A stretch of DNA of 36,591 nt from Candidatus Omnitrophota bacterium (lineage in GTDB: Bacteria; Omnitrophota; Omnitrophia; Omnitrophales; JACQQS01): the NCBI GenBank assembly GCA_016206925.1, contig JACQQS010000032.1, forward strand, positions 1 to 36,591. The letters run 5' to 3'. Of the stretch, positions 25,402 through 34,640 are shown piece by piece. Position numbers and translations under genes: made by a program. The notes beneath the pieces were generated by a model. It ran no database searches. It was not told where the DNA came from and saw nothing but the letters and a program-made list of their open reading frames with translations. Each line of letters starts with the position of its first letter. Position 1 is the stretch's first letter.

Positions 25402-25937
25402 TAAGCTACCTTCTTACCTTGTTTGCGCCGGACGTGTTCGCCGGCATACCGGATTCCTTTACCCTTGTAGGGTTCCGGTTCATAAAGGGCGCGGATACTA
25501 GCGGCCATCTGTCCCACCAGGTGTTTATCAATGCCGGAAATAGTCAGATGCGTCTGCTTTTCAACTTTGATCTCGATTCCAGCCGGAATTTCAACAAGCA
25601 CGGGATGGGTAAATCCAAGCGCAAGCTCAAGCGTCTTCCCTTTAAGATTGGCTCTAAATCCGACCCCTTCGATGTCGAGTTCTTTTGTGTAACCTTGCGT
25701 AACGCCGAGCACGTTATTGTAAATCATGCTTCGGGTTAAACCGAATAGCGCCTTCTGCTGCCGTTCACTGCCCGGATTCTCAACGATCACCTGACCGTCT
25801 TTTACAGTGACCTTTAGATTCGGGTGTAAATTGAGCTTCAAGCTGCCCTTAGGGCCTTCAACAGTAACGGTCGAACTTGCAACAGCCACTTTTACTTTTT
25901 CGGGAATTTTTATTGGCTTCTTGCCTATACGGCTCAT
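25401..25937 (-). CDS. rplF: Ribosomal protein L6
   Basis: L6 is a two-domain large-subunit protein near the factor-binding and sarcin-ricin region. It begins MSRIGKKPIKIPEKVKVAV and contains VEGPKGSLKLNLHPN. The C-terminal domain shows YKGKGIRYAGEHVRRKQGKK. The length of 178 residues is normal. I chose the ATG at 25937, two bases after the rpsH stop, because MSRIGKKPI is the family start. An in-frame start at 25955 would add six residues and overlap rpsH by 16 bases. Confidence 0.97.
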   Translation of the reverse strand: MSRIGKKPIKIPEKVKVAVASSTVTVEGPKGSLKLNLHPNLKVTVKDGQVIVENPGSERQQKALFGLTRSMIYNNVLGVTQGYTKELDIEGVGFRANLKGKTLELALGFTHPVLVEIPAGIEIKVEKQTHLTISGIDKHLVGQMAASIRALYEPEPYKGKGIRYAGEHVRRKQGKKVA

Positions 25938-25939
25938 GA

Positions 25940-26335
25940 TTACCAAACCTCGCAAAGCACTTCGCCGCCAACGTGATTCTTACGCGCTTCATCATCCGAC
26001 ATGATGCCTTTCGATGTGGAAACGATGGCGATTCCCATGCCGTTCAGCACATGGGGAATATCACCGGCGCCGGCATATACGCGCAAGCTCGACTTGGATA
26101 TGCGCCGAACATTACGAATAGCCGGTTTATTGGGACTCTCATATTTTAGATGCACCCGTACAAATTTCTTACTCCCATCCTGAAATGTCTTAAAGTTATC
26201 GATAAATCCCTTCTGATGCAAAATGGTAAGCACTGATTCCACAACCTTCGAGCTTGGAATAGTAACGTGTGCGCGCCGCGCATGAAGGGAATTACGGATC
26301 ATAGTTAAACAATTTGCGATTGAGTCTGTTACCAT
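25940..26335 (-). CDS. rpsH: Ribosomal protein S8
   Basis: S8 is a primary 16S rRNA-binding protein; in E. coli it also represses the spc operon. The start VTDSIANCLTMIRNSLHARR and the C-terminal RVYAGAGDIPHVLNGMGIAI, TSKGIMSDDEARKNHVGGE are the family signature. The length of 131 residues is typical. It lies six bases after rpsN. I saw no clear S8-like mimic site on the mRNA, but this needs RNA folding. Confidence 0.97.
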   Translation of the reverse strand: MVTDSIANCLTMIRNSLHARRAHVTIPSSKVVESVLTILHQKGFIDNFKTFQDGSKKFVRVHLKYESPNKPAIRNVRRISKSSLRVYAGAGDIPHVLNGMGIAIVSTSKGIMSDDEARKNHVGGEVLCEVW

Positions 26336-26341
26336 AAGAAC

Positions 26342-26527
26342 CTACCAGCTGGATTTTGCGACACCGGGCAGCATGCCCTGATGCGCCAGTTCTCGAACAC
26401 AAATGCGGCAAAGGCCAAACCGCCGGATAAAGTAACGGGGCCTGCCGCACACTTTGCAACGGTTATACCGCTGCGTCCTAAACTTAGCCTTTCTTCTCTG
26501 CTTAACAATTAAACATGTTTTTGCCAC
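26342..26527 (-). CDS. rpsN: Ribosomal protein S14, zinc-binding short form
   Basis: This 61-residue S14 has CKVC and CRIC (Cys at about 24, 27, 40 and 43), which form a zinc ribbon, and the family motif [17 protein letters not shown]. It ends LPGVAKSSW. This is the short C+ form (often named rpsZ), distinct from the 100-residue cysteine-free form of enterobacteria. The start is GTG at 26527 with AAGGAG six bases upstream. It sits between rplE and rpsH, the usual place. Confidence 0.97.
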   Translation of the reverse strand: MAKTCLIVKQRRKAKFRTQRYNRCKVCGRPRYFIRRFGLCRICVRELAHQGMLPGVAKSSW

Positions 26528-26542
26528 TGAGATCTCCTTAAA

Positions 26543-27085
26543 CTATTTCCTGAAAGGCAAACCGAGGTATTCCAAAAGCAACTTAGCCATCTCTTTGTTC
26601 CGGGTGCTCGTTACAAAAGTGATATTCATTCCCTGGACACGCCGGACCTCGTCAAAATCAATCTCCGGGAAAATGAGCTGCTCCTGAATACCCAGAGTAA
26701 AGTTTCCCTGTTCATCAAATCCCTTGAGGTCGAAACCTCTAAAGTCGCGGATGCGCGGCATGGCTACATTACAGAGACGATCCAAAAATTCATACATGCG
26801 TGCTCTTCGAAGCGTAACTTTCAGGCCGATGGGCTGGCCTTCTCTCAGCTTAAAAGCAGAAATCGACTTTCTGGCCAGCGTCACGAGCGGCTTCTGACCC
26901 GTAATCTTGGCTAATTCACCCTGGGCCTGCTCAAGCACTTTTATGTCCTGAGTGCCTTCTTTAACGCCCATCGACACGACTATTTTTTCCAGGGCGGGCA
27001 CCTGCATACGATTTTTCAATCCGTGACGTTCAAGAAACGTGCCTTGAATCTGTTCGCGATATCGTTTGAGTAAACGGGGAACCAC
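26543..27085 (-). CDS. rplE: Ribosomal protein L5
   Basis: L5 binds 5S rRNA and contacts the P-site tRNA and S13. Family motifs are MQVPALEKIVVSMGVKEG, ITGQKPLVTLARKSISAF, REGQPIGLKVTLRR and QLIFPEIDFDEVRRVQGMNI. I chose a GTG start at 27085, two bases after the rplX stop with AGGAG 11 bases upstream, giving 180 residues, the usual length. An ATG at 27115 would add ten residues read through the end of rplX, where a different frame encodes its zinc motif. The product is certain; the start is less so. Confidence 0.96.
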   Translation of the reverse strand: MVPRLLKRYREQIQGTFLERHGLKNRMQVPALEKIVVSMGVKEGTQDIKVLEQAQGELAKITGQKPLVTLARKSISAFKLREGQPIGLKVTLRRARMYEFLDRLCNVAMPRIRDFRGFDLKGFDEQGNFTLGIQEQLIFPEIDFDEVRRVQGMNITFVTSTRNKEMAKLLLEYLGLPFRK

Positions 27086-27087
27086 GA

Positions 27088-27405
27088 CTATATGATCTCC
27101 TTGCACCGCTTGCATGTTCTTTTCTTACTGCCATCCGCAAGAATTGTGTGACTGATCCTGGTTGGCTTTGCACATCTCGGGCAAACCAGCATCAGATTCG
27201 AAAGGTGAACGGTACCTTCCCGCCGAATGACACCTCCTTTTGGATTGTCACGTGTCGGACGCTGGTGTTCCGTAACCATGCAGATGCCCTCAACGATGGC
27301 GCGGTACCGATTTGGCAGAATTTTCAAAACCTTCCCCTTTTTCCCGGCATCACGGCCCCCGACGGCAACAACCTGATCACTCTTGCGAAGTCTTATGGCG
27401 CTCAT
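27088..27405 (-). CDS. rplX: Ribosomal protein L24 with a zinc-ribbon-like C-terminus
   Basis: L24 is an early assembly protein of the large subunit at the tunnel exit. The KOW motif is visible at the start ([20 protein letters not shown]), then [20 protein letters not shown]. The C-terminus has CPRC and CKRC (about 76-79 and 98-101), a four-cysteine pattern that many L24 proteins lack. The length of 105 residues is normal. The start overlaps the rplN stop by 4 bp. Confidence 0.97.
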   Translation of the reverse strand: MSAIRLRKSDQVVAVGGRDAGKKGKVLKILPNRYRAIVEGICMVTEHQRPTRDNPKGGVIRREGTVHLSNLMLVCPRCAKPTRISHTILADGSKKRTCKRCKEII

Positions 27406-27770
27406 ACAACCTCCGGAGCCAGAGAAATTATTTTCGTGAATGAAAGATCCCTCAATTCCCTAGCAACCGGGCCAAAAATACGGGTGCCGCGGGGATTCTT
27501 TTGGTTGTCAATCAGAACAATGGCATTCGAATTAAAACGGACACGTGTGCCGTCGGACCGGTGAATGGGATGACGCGTCCGCACAATGACCGCATCCGCC
27601 ACTTCACCCTGTTTTACGTTGCTTTCGGGAAGGGCTTCCTTAATGTGTACTTTGACCACATCTCCGATATACGCAAAACTGCTGTTTGAACGGCCAAGCA
27701 CCTTTATGCAGCTTGCCCGTTTTGCGCCGCTATTGTCGGCGATTTCTAAAATGGACCGTATCTGGATCAT
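27402..27770 (-). CDS. rplN: Ribosomal protein L14
   Basis: L14 lies at the subunit interface, forms intersubunit bridges, and is the docking site of the silencing factor RsfS. The start [20 protein letters not shown] and the body [40 protein letters not shown] and [17 protein letters not shown] are unambiguous. The length of 122 residues is the family standard. Its ATG shares one base with the rpsQ stop (TAATG). It heads the spc block in the usual order. Confidence 0.98.
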   Translation of the reverse strand: MIQIRSILEIADNSGAKRASCIKVLGRSNSSFAYIGDVVKVHIKEALPESNVKQGEVADAVIVRTRHPIHRSDGTRVRFNSNAIVLIDNQKNPRGTRIFGPVARELRDLSFTKIISLAPEVV

Positions 27771-28057
27771 TATTTAAGTACCTCTACCACCGTCCAACGT
27801 TTTTCCTTTGAAAGGGGGCGCGTTTCCATAATGCGAACCAGGTTGCCCGCTTTTGCCTTATCGCCTTCATTATGCGCCTTGTATCGTATTTTCTTTTTGA
27901 CCACTTTCCCGTATACAGGATGCGGGCTTACTCTGAGCACTTCGACCACCACGGTTTTGCTCATTTTGTCGCTAACAACAACGCCTTCGCGCTCGCGGGG
28001 ATGAGGACGGGCGGGTAAAACCGTTGTTTGTGTTGCGGGCGCAGTTTTTACCTTCAT
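27770..28057 (-). CDS. rpsQ: Ribosomal protein S17
   Basis: S17 is a primary 16S rRNA-binding protein with an OB fold. The core runs from [20 protein letters not shown] to [19 protein letters not shown]. It is preceded by about 20 extra residues rich in Pro, Thr and Ala ([18 protein letters not shown]), so the product has 95 residues against about 80-88. Its start overlaps the rpmC stop by 4 bp, and its stop overlaps the rplN start by one base. Confidence 0.97.
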   Translation of the reverse strand: MKVKTAPATQTTVLPARPHPREREGVVVSDKMSKTVVVEVLRVSPHPVYGKVVKKKIRYKAHNEGDKAKAGNLVRIMETRPLSKEKRWTVVEVLK

Positions 28058-28305
28058 GATTTCTTATTCACCCTTTCCGTTTTTTCGTTGGGCGGTTTTT
28101 GGGCCGACCACTCTTTTCGAATGGTTAGGGCGCGTGCGAGATCGCGTTTCAACATGCGAATCTTGCTCGATTTTTCAAGTTTGCCCACTTTTGCCTGAAA
28201 ACGCAGATTGAACAGTTCCGTTCGAAACTGCTCAGCTTTCGTTTCCAGCTCGTCAGCCGACAAATTTCTAAGTTCCTGCGGTTTCACCTGAACCACCTTG
28301 CGCAT
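28054..28305 (-). CDS. rpmC: Ribosomal protein L29
   Basis: L29 is a small helical-hairpin protein beside the exit tunnel, near L23 and the trigger-factor docking site. The 83-residue product has [20 protein letters not shown], then [20 protein letters not shown] and the conserved [10 protein letters not shown] short Lys/Glu tail ([14 protein letters not shown]) extends it beyond the usual 60-70 residues. It lies 17 bases after rplP and overlaps rpsQ by 4 bp. Confidence 0.96.
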   Translation of the reverse strand: MRKVVQVKPQELRNLSADELETKAEQFRTELFNLRFQAKVGKLEKSSKIRMLKRDLARALTIRKEWSAQKPPNEKTERVNKKS

Positions 28306-28322
28306 TCATTAAATCACATTCA

Positions 28323-28742
28323 TCACATATGTGAATTGCGGCTAATAAACTTTGTCCGGAAGGGGATCTTGTGCGCACAGAGCCGAAAAGCTTCTTTGGC
28401 CACCTCTTCTGTGACTCCCTCTAATTCAAAAAGAACCCTGCCGGGTTTCACAACGACTACATAAAATTCCGGAGAACCTTTACCTTTTCCCATACGCGTC
28501 TCTGCCGGCTTCTTTGTAAAAGGCTTATCGGGAAAAACCCTGATCCAGACTTTTCCTCCTCTTTTAAGACTCCGGCTCAACGCAACCCGGGCCGCTTCGA
28601 TTTGAATTGCAGAGAGCCAGCCCCGTCCAAGGGCTTTAAGTGCGTATTGACCAAAACTGATTGCAGAGCCGGCTACGGCAAGACCGCCCATCCAACCCCG
28701 CTGCTGCTTGCGGTATTTGACCCGGCTAGGCATCAGTGACAT
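28323..28742 (-). CDS. rplP: Ribosomal protein L16
   Basis: L16 helps shape the A-site tRNA-binding region of the large subunit. Family features include [40 protein letters not shown] and [20 protein letters not shown], then [20 protein letters not shown]. The length of 139 residues is standard. The ATG at 28742 has AGGGG seven bases upstream. An ATG at 28733 gives the more common start MPSRVKYRK but has worse spacing. In either case the gene overlaps the end of rpsC. Confidence 0.97.
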   Translation of the reverse strand: MSLMPSRVKYRKQQRGWMGGLAVAGSAISFGQYALKALGRGWLSAIQIEAARVALSRSLKRGGKVWIRVFPDKPFTKKPAETRMGKGKGSPEFYVVVVKPGRVLFELEGVTEEVAKEAFRLCAHKIPFRTKFISRNSHM

Positions 28743-29595
28743 TGTCCGACCCCTGCTCGCTCAAACCTTTATTACGTTCTTTACCGATGTCTTCCGAAGA
28801 AGCGCCCCTGTTTGAATCAGCGCTCGCCTGCGCTTTGTCCGAGCCTGCGGATACGCCGGCCAAACGCTGCTCAGCCAGCTCTTCCGCCTTTTTTCTCTCA
28901 AGCTCCATAATTTGCATTCTTTCATGCTGCTCTTTTTTAAGCAGAATTTCTCCTTTATAAATCCAAACCTTCACGCCGATGGTTCCATAGGTAGTAAAAG
29001 CTTCGGTGAAGCCGTAATCAATATCAGCACGAAATGTTCCCAGCGGAATTTTCCCTTCTTTATACTGTTCACGCCGCGCAATTTCAGAGCCGCCCAGACG
29101 TCCTTTGCATTGAATCTTTATGCCCTCGGCACCCTTTTGCAAGGCCGCGGTTAACGATTTCTTCATGGCGCGCCGGAAATGAATTCTACGTTCCAATTGG
29201 TTAGCAATACTTTCTGCTACCAACTGTGAATCGATTTGCGGCGTAGGCACTTCCTTCGGATCAATAAAAACCTCGCTCTTGGTTATTTTACGGATCTCAT
29301 CTCTAAGTTTGTCGATCTCCGAACCTCGCCGTCCGATGAGAACGCCGGGGCGGGCCGTAAAAATCTTTATACGGATCCTGCCGCTCGACCGGGCAATTTC
29401 CGTCGAAGAAACGCCCGCCTGTTTTAACTGCTCCTTTACGAATTTACGGATCTTCAAATCTTCCTGTAGTAAGTTCACATAATCCTTCTTGGCAAACCAG
29501 CGCGACTTCCATGATTTGGTCGGGATTCCATCTTCCCATTTGTTCGGAGGAAATATGCCTAAGCGTAATCCGTATGGATGTGTCTTCTGGCCCAT
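28726..29595 (-). CDS. rpsC: Ribosomal protein S3 with a long C-terminal tail
   Basis: S3 forms part of the mRNA entry tunnel and has helicase-like function with S4 and S5. The start [20 protein letters not shown] is typical. The KH domain carries [20 protein letters not shown] (about 80-100), and the C-terminal domain contains [20 protein letters not shown]. The product has 289 residues against about 210-235. The extra end is Ala/Ser/Asp-rich, low in complexity and ends GSDNVTDA. It lies 15 bases after rplV. Confidence 0.97.
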   Translation of the reverse strand: MGQKTHPYGLRLGIFPPNKWEDGIPTKSWKSRWFAKKDYVNLLQEDLKIRKFVKEQLKQAGVSSTEIARSSGRIRIKIFTARPGVLIGRRGSEIDKLRDEIRKITKSEVFIDPKEVPTPQIDSQLVAESIANQLERRIHFRRAMKKSLTAALQKGAEGIKIQCKGRLGGSEIARREQYKEGKIPLGTFRADIDYGFTEAFTTYGTIGVKVWIYKGEILLKKEQHERMQIMELERKKAEELAEQRLAGVSAGSDKAQASADSNRGASSEDIGKERNKGLSEQGSDNVTDA

Positions 29596-29610
29596 TCTTC
29601 TGCAACCTTT

Positions 29611-30093
29611 CTATACCGCGGTTTTCGCGAGCTTCTTGGACCCTTCTTTTTTGGATCCCTCTGTCTTCTCTTTTTCGCTTTGCAACTTTGTCCTACTCAT
29701 CTTTACTTTTTTGGCCGGCTCGTACTTTCCAAGCGGCTTCGCCGGCGTAAACGGAACAAACGCGCCTTCCCGCAGCACCACGGTTATATGCGAACTCCTT
29801 TTTAAAATTCGATCTGCCCGCCCCATGGCTCTAGGCAGATATCTTTTCATGCTTGGACCGCCATCGACTTTGATTTCCGAGATGATCAACCGGGCTCTAT
29901 CCATTTTCTTACCCGCCGCGTTGGCTATCGCACTGTTAAGCACATTGGTTATCAGCCGGGCTGCCTTCATAGGTCGATGCATCAGTTGAACAAGCGCATG
30001 ATCCACGGGCTGTTTTCGAATCGTATCTGCCACCAGACGCACTTTCCGCGGTCCGATTCTGAGATATCTCGCCACGGCTCTCGCTTCCGTCAT
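29611..30093 (-). CDS. rplV: Ribosomal protein L22 with a charged C-terminal tail
   Basis: L22 lines the exit tunnel with its beta-hairpin and touches several 23S rRNA domains. The core is standard: [25 protein letters not shown]-like segment [12 protein letters not shown], and the hairpin [32 protein letters not shown]. The family usually ends near residue 110-120, but here a Lys/Glu/Ser tail ([17 protein letters not shown]) brings it to 160. The start overlaps the rpsS stop by 4 bp. Confidence 0.97.
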   Translation of the reverse strand: MTEARAVARYLRIGPRKVRLVADTIRKQPVDHALVQLMHRPMKAARLITNVLNSAIANAAGKKMDRARLIISEIKVDGGPSMKRYLPRAMGRADRILKRSSHITVVLREGAFVPFTPAKPLGKYEPAKKVKMSRTKLQSEKEKTEGSKKEGSKKLAKTAV

Positions 30094-30389
30094 GTTTTGG
30101 CTCCTACGGCAAGTGCTTTGGCTTTATCTTGTGCAGCCGAATGCTTCTTGAACGTTCTGGTGGCTGAAAATTCGCCCAGTTTATGCCCGACCAGATTTTC
30201 CGTAACGAAGACGTTATTAAACTTCCTTCCGTTATAAACCGCGAATGTCAAACCCACAAACTCCGGAACAACGGTTGAACGCCGAGACCACGTTTTGATG
30301 GGTTTCCGGTCTCTTGTTTTTTGAGCTTCTTGCGCTTTTTTCAGTAACTTCACGTCAACAAAAGCTCCTTTCTCACGCGATCTGGACAT
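30090..30389 (-). CDS. rpsS: Ribosomal protein S19
   Basis: S19 is a small-subunit head protein near the A-site finger. It begins [20 protein letters not shown] and carries [40 protein letters not shown] and [14 protein letters not shown], all highly conserved. The length of 99 residues is slightly above the usual 90-93, with a small Ala/Lys tail. It lies five bases after rplB and overlaps rplV by 4 bp. Confidence 0.97.
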   Translation of the reverse strand: MSRSREKGAFVDVKLLKKAQEAQKTRDRKPIKTWSRRSTVVPEFVGLTFAVYNGRKFNNVFVTENLVGHKLGEFSATRTFKKHSAAQDKAKALAVGAKT

Positions 30390-30394
30390 AGGCT

Positions 30395-31225
30395 TTATTT
30401 TCTCCTTCGATCAGAAACAATGTACTTGCTTGACGGCTTGCTCGGAGAACGGGTCTTGTAACCTTTGGATAACAGCCCGCTCGGTCCGCAAGGATGTCGT
30501 CCGCCCGAAGTTTTTCCCTCACCGCCTCCAAGCGGATGGTCCACCGGATTCATGGATACACCACGGTTATGCGGCCTTTTTCCAAGCCAGCGCTTGCGCC
30601 CAGCCTTTCCATAACTTATGTTTTCGTGCTCAATATTTGAACACTGACCGACCGTCGCAAAGCAAGTCAACGGAAATTTTCGCACTTCACCGGAAGGAAG
30701 TTTAATATGCGCAAAGCTCTCTTCTTTTGACATGATCTGGGCTACTCCGCCGGCCGTACGGACCAGTTGACCGCCCCTATTATGGTCGATCTCAATGTTA
30801 TGCACGGGCGTTCCGGGTGGAATCCGGCCCAGCGGCAAATGATTTCCCGTCTGAACTTCCATATTCTCTCCACTGCCCACCTGCTGTCCTACACGCATAC
30901 CGTCAGGAGCCAATATGTAAGCCTTCTGTCCGTCCACATACTCGATCAACGCAATGCGAGCCGATCGATTCGGATCATACTCGATCGTCTTCACCGCAGC
31001 TAAATCGCCGTAGCGATTCCTTTTGAAATCCACAATGCGCAAACGCCGCTTGTGTCCGCCGCCGCGAAAACGAATCGTCGTTTGACCCAAGTTGTTGCGT
31101 CCGCCTTGCCCGCGCTTAGGCCTCGTGAGCGGCCAATAAGGCTTGTGGGTTGTCAGCTCACTGAAATCTGTTATGCTGCCGAATCTTCTTGTCGGCGTTA
31201 CGGGTTTAAATTTAATAATAGCCAT
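30395..31225 (-). CDS. rplB: Ribosomal protein L2
   Basis: L2 is a primary 23S rRNA-binding protein required for subunit joining and close to the peptidyl-transferase centre. Motifs include [40 protein letters not shown], the SH3-like [12 protein letters not shown] segment and the conserved loop [20 protein letters not shown] near the C-terminus. Many bacterial L2 read HPHGGGEG here, while this one has HPLGGGEG. The length of 276 residues is normal. It lies 16 bases after rplW. Confidence 0.98.
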   Translation of the reverse strand: MAIIKFKPVTPTRRFGSITDFSELTTHKPYWPLTRPKRGQGGRNNLGQTTIRFRGGGHKRRLRIVDFKRNRYGDLAAVKTIEYDPNRSARIALIEYVDGQKAYILAPDGMRVGQQVGSGENMEVQTGNHLPLGRIPPGTPVHNIEIDHNRGGQLVRTAGGVAQIMSKEESFAHIKLPSGEVRKFPLTCFATVGQCSNIEHENISYGKAGRKRWLGKRPHNRGVSMNPVDHPLGGGEGKTSGGRHPCGPSGLLSKGYKTRSPSKPSSKYIVSDRRRK

Positions 31226-31241
31226 GTTTCACCAAGTTGCG

Positions 31242-31520
31242 TTATGTTAAATCGATCTTTTCGCCGGCTTTCAAGGTAACAATGACCTTTTTCCAGTCAT
31301 TCGTATAGCCCGGCTGCAAACGGACTCTTTTTGATTTCCCGGAGATATTCATAGAATTAACTTTGATTACATGAACGTTGAAATTTCCTTCGACGAACTG
31401 CTTTACCAGATTCTTTGTAGCCTCACGACGGACCCGAAAAATATACTTGCCGCCCTGCTGAAGAATCGAGCTTTTTTCCGTTATCCATGGGTATTCAATA
31501 AGATCCGCTAATCGACTCAT
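31242..31520 (-). CDS. rplW: Ribosomal protein L23
   Basis: L23 sits at the tunnel exit and docks trigger factor, SRP and the Sec translocon. The 92-residue product contains LIEYPWITEKSSILQQGGKY, IFRVRREATKNLVKQFVEGN and FNVHVIKVNSMNISGKSKRV, the standard fold and length. The start overlaps the rplD stop by 4 bp. The order rplC-rplD-rplW-rplB is that of the S10 operon in most bacteria. Confidence 0.97.
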   Translation of the reverse strand: MSRLADLIEYPWITEKSSILQQGGKYIFRVRREATKNLVKQFVEGNFNVHVIKVNSMNISGKSKRVRLQPGYTNDWKKVIVTLKAGEKIDLT

Positions 31521-32236
31521 TTCGATTCACCTTTCTTTTCTTTAGGTGATTCCGAGTCGGTCTCGGCGTTGGCGGATGGGCCTCCGAGAAGCCGGGTTTC
31601 CAGCGAAGGAATAGCGCGCTTTTCGATGAGCAGACGATCATAATTCATAACGTCGTAAGCCGAGCAGTCTCTAACGTCCTTCAAACGAAGACAATAGCCG
31701 AGATTATGAGCGGCTCTTTTTACTTCTTCGCTAGGATCGGTCAATACACAGAGTGTGTTTCTGTCAACTAATTTGAGGGCTTCCAGCACATGAACCCATT
31801 CGTTGGTCTTTGGTCTCGCCAAGCGGACTGAATCAACCACCGTCAGTTTACTCTGAGCGTTTTTCATGCTGAGCGCAGAGATAAGTGCTTGCCGCTTAAG
31901 CTGCACCGGAATGTGAACGTAATAATCTTTCGGATGCGGCCCAAAAACGACTCCGCCACCCCGCCAAATGGGCGAGCGGATGGAACCATGGCGTGCGCGG
32001 CCGGTCCCCTTTTGCCGCCAAGGCTTCTTGCCGCCGCCTCTGACTTCCCGTCTCGTTTTTGTATCCGCCGTACCCCGCCTTTGGTTTGCCGAATACATGA
32101 CGGACACCTGTGACAACAGTCGAGCATTCACCCGCGCATAAAAGATCTCAACGGGCAGATGTATTTCTCCGGCAATTCGGCCTTTTTGGTCAAGCACGGT
32201 GGTCTTCGGAATCTTTTTAGTTCTAGATGTACTCAT
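31517..32236 (-). CDS. rplD: Ribosomal protein L4
   Basis: L4 contributes a long loop to the exit tunnel; in E. coli it also represses the S10 operon. The loop is visible as NQRRGTADTKTRREVRGGGK, then PWRQKGTGRARHGSIRSPIW and GGGVVFGPHPKDYYVH. The 239-residue product is longer than usual (about 205) because of an acidic/Lys-rich tail (ESPKEKKGESK). It overlaps rplC and rplW by 4 bp each. I saw no clear L4 attenuator upstream of rpsJ. Confidence 0.97.
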   Translation of the reverse strand: MSTSRTKKIPKTTVLDQKGRIAGEIHLPVEIFYARVNARLLSQVSVMYSANQRRGTADTKTRREVRGGGKKPWRQKGTGRARHGSIRSPIWRGGGVVFGPHPKDYYVHIPVQLKRQALISALSMKNAQSKLTVVDSVRLARPKTNEWVHVLEALKLVDRNTLCVLTDPSEEVKRAAHNLGYCLRLKDVRDCSAYDVMNYDRLLIEKRAIPSLETRLLGGPSANAETDSESPKEKKGESK

Positions 32237-33018
32237 TTCTTAGCCTTTTTCTCCTGAGCAGGTTTCTTTTCCGTTGCAGCCTTGGCTTTTCCTGCAGGCG
32301 TGTCCTTCTTCTCTACCTTTGCGGCTACGTGCTTGACTTCCTCTTCGGGAAGAGCTTCCAAAATCTCCCATTTTCTGTTGGGATCGGTCCTCTTCCGGGC
32401 ATTCCGGATAACAAGCAACCCATTCTCGTGACCGACTACTGAGCCTTTCACCACCATCAAATTCTCTTCCGGTATAATGTCCAGAATTCGAATATTCTGC
32501 TGTGTCACTAAATTTGTCCCCATATGACCGGCCATGCGAAGACCTCTAAGCGTGTGTCCCGGATAGGTATTTGAACCGATGGATCCCGGCTTGCGACCGT
32601 TCATTGAGGCGCCATGGCTCCGGGGTCCTCCCTTAAAACGATGCCGCTTCACAACACCTTGAAAACCGCGGCCGACCGTTTGACCGCTTATGTCTACAAA
32701 ATCCCTTGCGCGAAAGAGATCTACTTTCAATTCCTGACCGACCGTGAGACCCTCTATTTGCTCAGTCCTAATCTCACGAAGAAAACGCCTAGGTTCTATA
32801 TTGACTTTTTTAAACTGACCCTCAACCGGTTTTCGGAGCGAGCCACGCGTCTTTTCGCCGAAACCTATTTGAACCGCGCTGTAACCATCTTTCTCCTTTG
32901 TCTTAATCGCCCTAACATGGCAAGGTCCGACCTCCAACACAGTTGCAGGCACACACCGCCCCAACTTATCAAAAATCTCCGTCATGCCGATCTTTTTTCC
33001 AAGCAACCCTATCGCCAC
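32233..33018 (-). CDS. rplC: Ribosomal protein L3 with a basic C-terminal tail
   Basis: L3 is an early assembly protein whose central extension reaches the peptidyl-transferase centre. The start MAIGLLGKKIGMTEIFDKLG and the central part GVVKRHRFKGGPRSHGASMN, GSIGSNTYPGHTLRGLRMAG identify it. The usual length is about 205-215, but this product has 261. The extra end alternates Lys, Ala, Glu and Pro (KAKAATEKKPAQEKKAKK) and resembles the tails on L17 and L22. It lies eight bases after rpsJ. Confidence 0.97.
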   Translation of the reverse strand: MAIGLLGKKIGMTEIFDKLGRCVPATVLEVGPCHVRAIKTKEKDGYSAVQIGFGEKTRGSLRKPVEGQFKKVNIEPRRFLREIRTEQIEGLTVGQELKVDLFRARDFVDISGQTVGRGFQGVVKRHRFKGGPRSHGASMNGRKPGSIGSNTYPGHTLRGLRMAGHMGTNLVTQQNIRILDIIPEENLMVVKGSVVGHENGLLVIRNARKRTDPNRKWEILEALPEEEVKHVAAKVEKKDTPAGKAKAATEKKPAQEKKAKK

Positions 33019-33026
33019 TGAAACAC

Positions 33027-33341
33027 CTACAGTTTAATCTGAACATCCACACCGGCCGGTAAATCCAATTTCATCAAAGCATCAATCGTTCTCGCCGTGG
33101 GATCCACAATCTGCAAAATGCGTTTATGTGTACGGATTTCGAACTGTTCCCGTGATTTTTTGTCAATGGTCGGTCCGCGGTTTACCGTAAACCGCTCACG
33201 CTGTGTCGGTAGCGGAATTGGTCCGCAAACGCGCGCGCCTGTCCGCTTGGCAGTCGTTACGATTTCTTGTGCCGACTGATCAAGAATCCGATGATCGTAA
33301 GCCTGAAGTTTTATCTTCACGGTTTCTTTTCCGGCACTCAT
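33027..33341 (-). CDS. rpsJ: Ribosomal protein S10
   Basis: S10 is a head protein of the small subunit; in many bacteria it also acts as NusE in transcription antitermination with NusB. The sequence [40 protein letters not shown] and [20 protein letters not shown] is typical. The length of 104 residues is standard. It follows tuf after 76 bases; that gap has GGAG about 11 bases before the ATG and no promoter I can defend. Confidence 0.97.
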   Translation of the reverse strand: MSAGKETVKIKLQAYDHRILDQSAQEIVTTAKRTGARVCGPIPLPTQRERFTVNRGPTIDKKSREQFEIRTHKRILQIVDPTARTIDALMKLDLPAGVDVQIKL

Positions 33342-33417
33342 AATGTATTCATCTCCGCTTGCCTTTTTCCAATTCCCTGCATTAAGTGACTGTTCACCGA
33401 TTTGCTCTCATACATTT

Positions 33418-34623
<1,206 letters not shown>

Positions 34624-34640
34624 GGTAATGCTCCTTTCGA

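Noticed and set aside
33342..33417. A promoter or L4-responsive leader before rpsJ
   Set aside because: No -35/-10 pair of acceptable quality and no strong hairpin could be seen by eye in the 76 bases.
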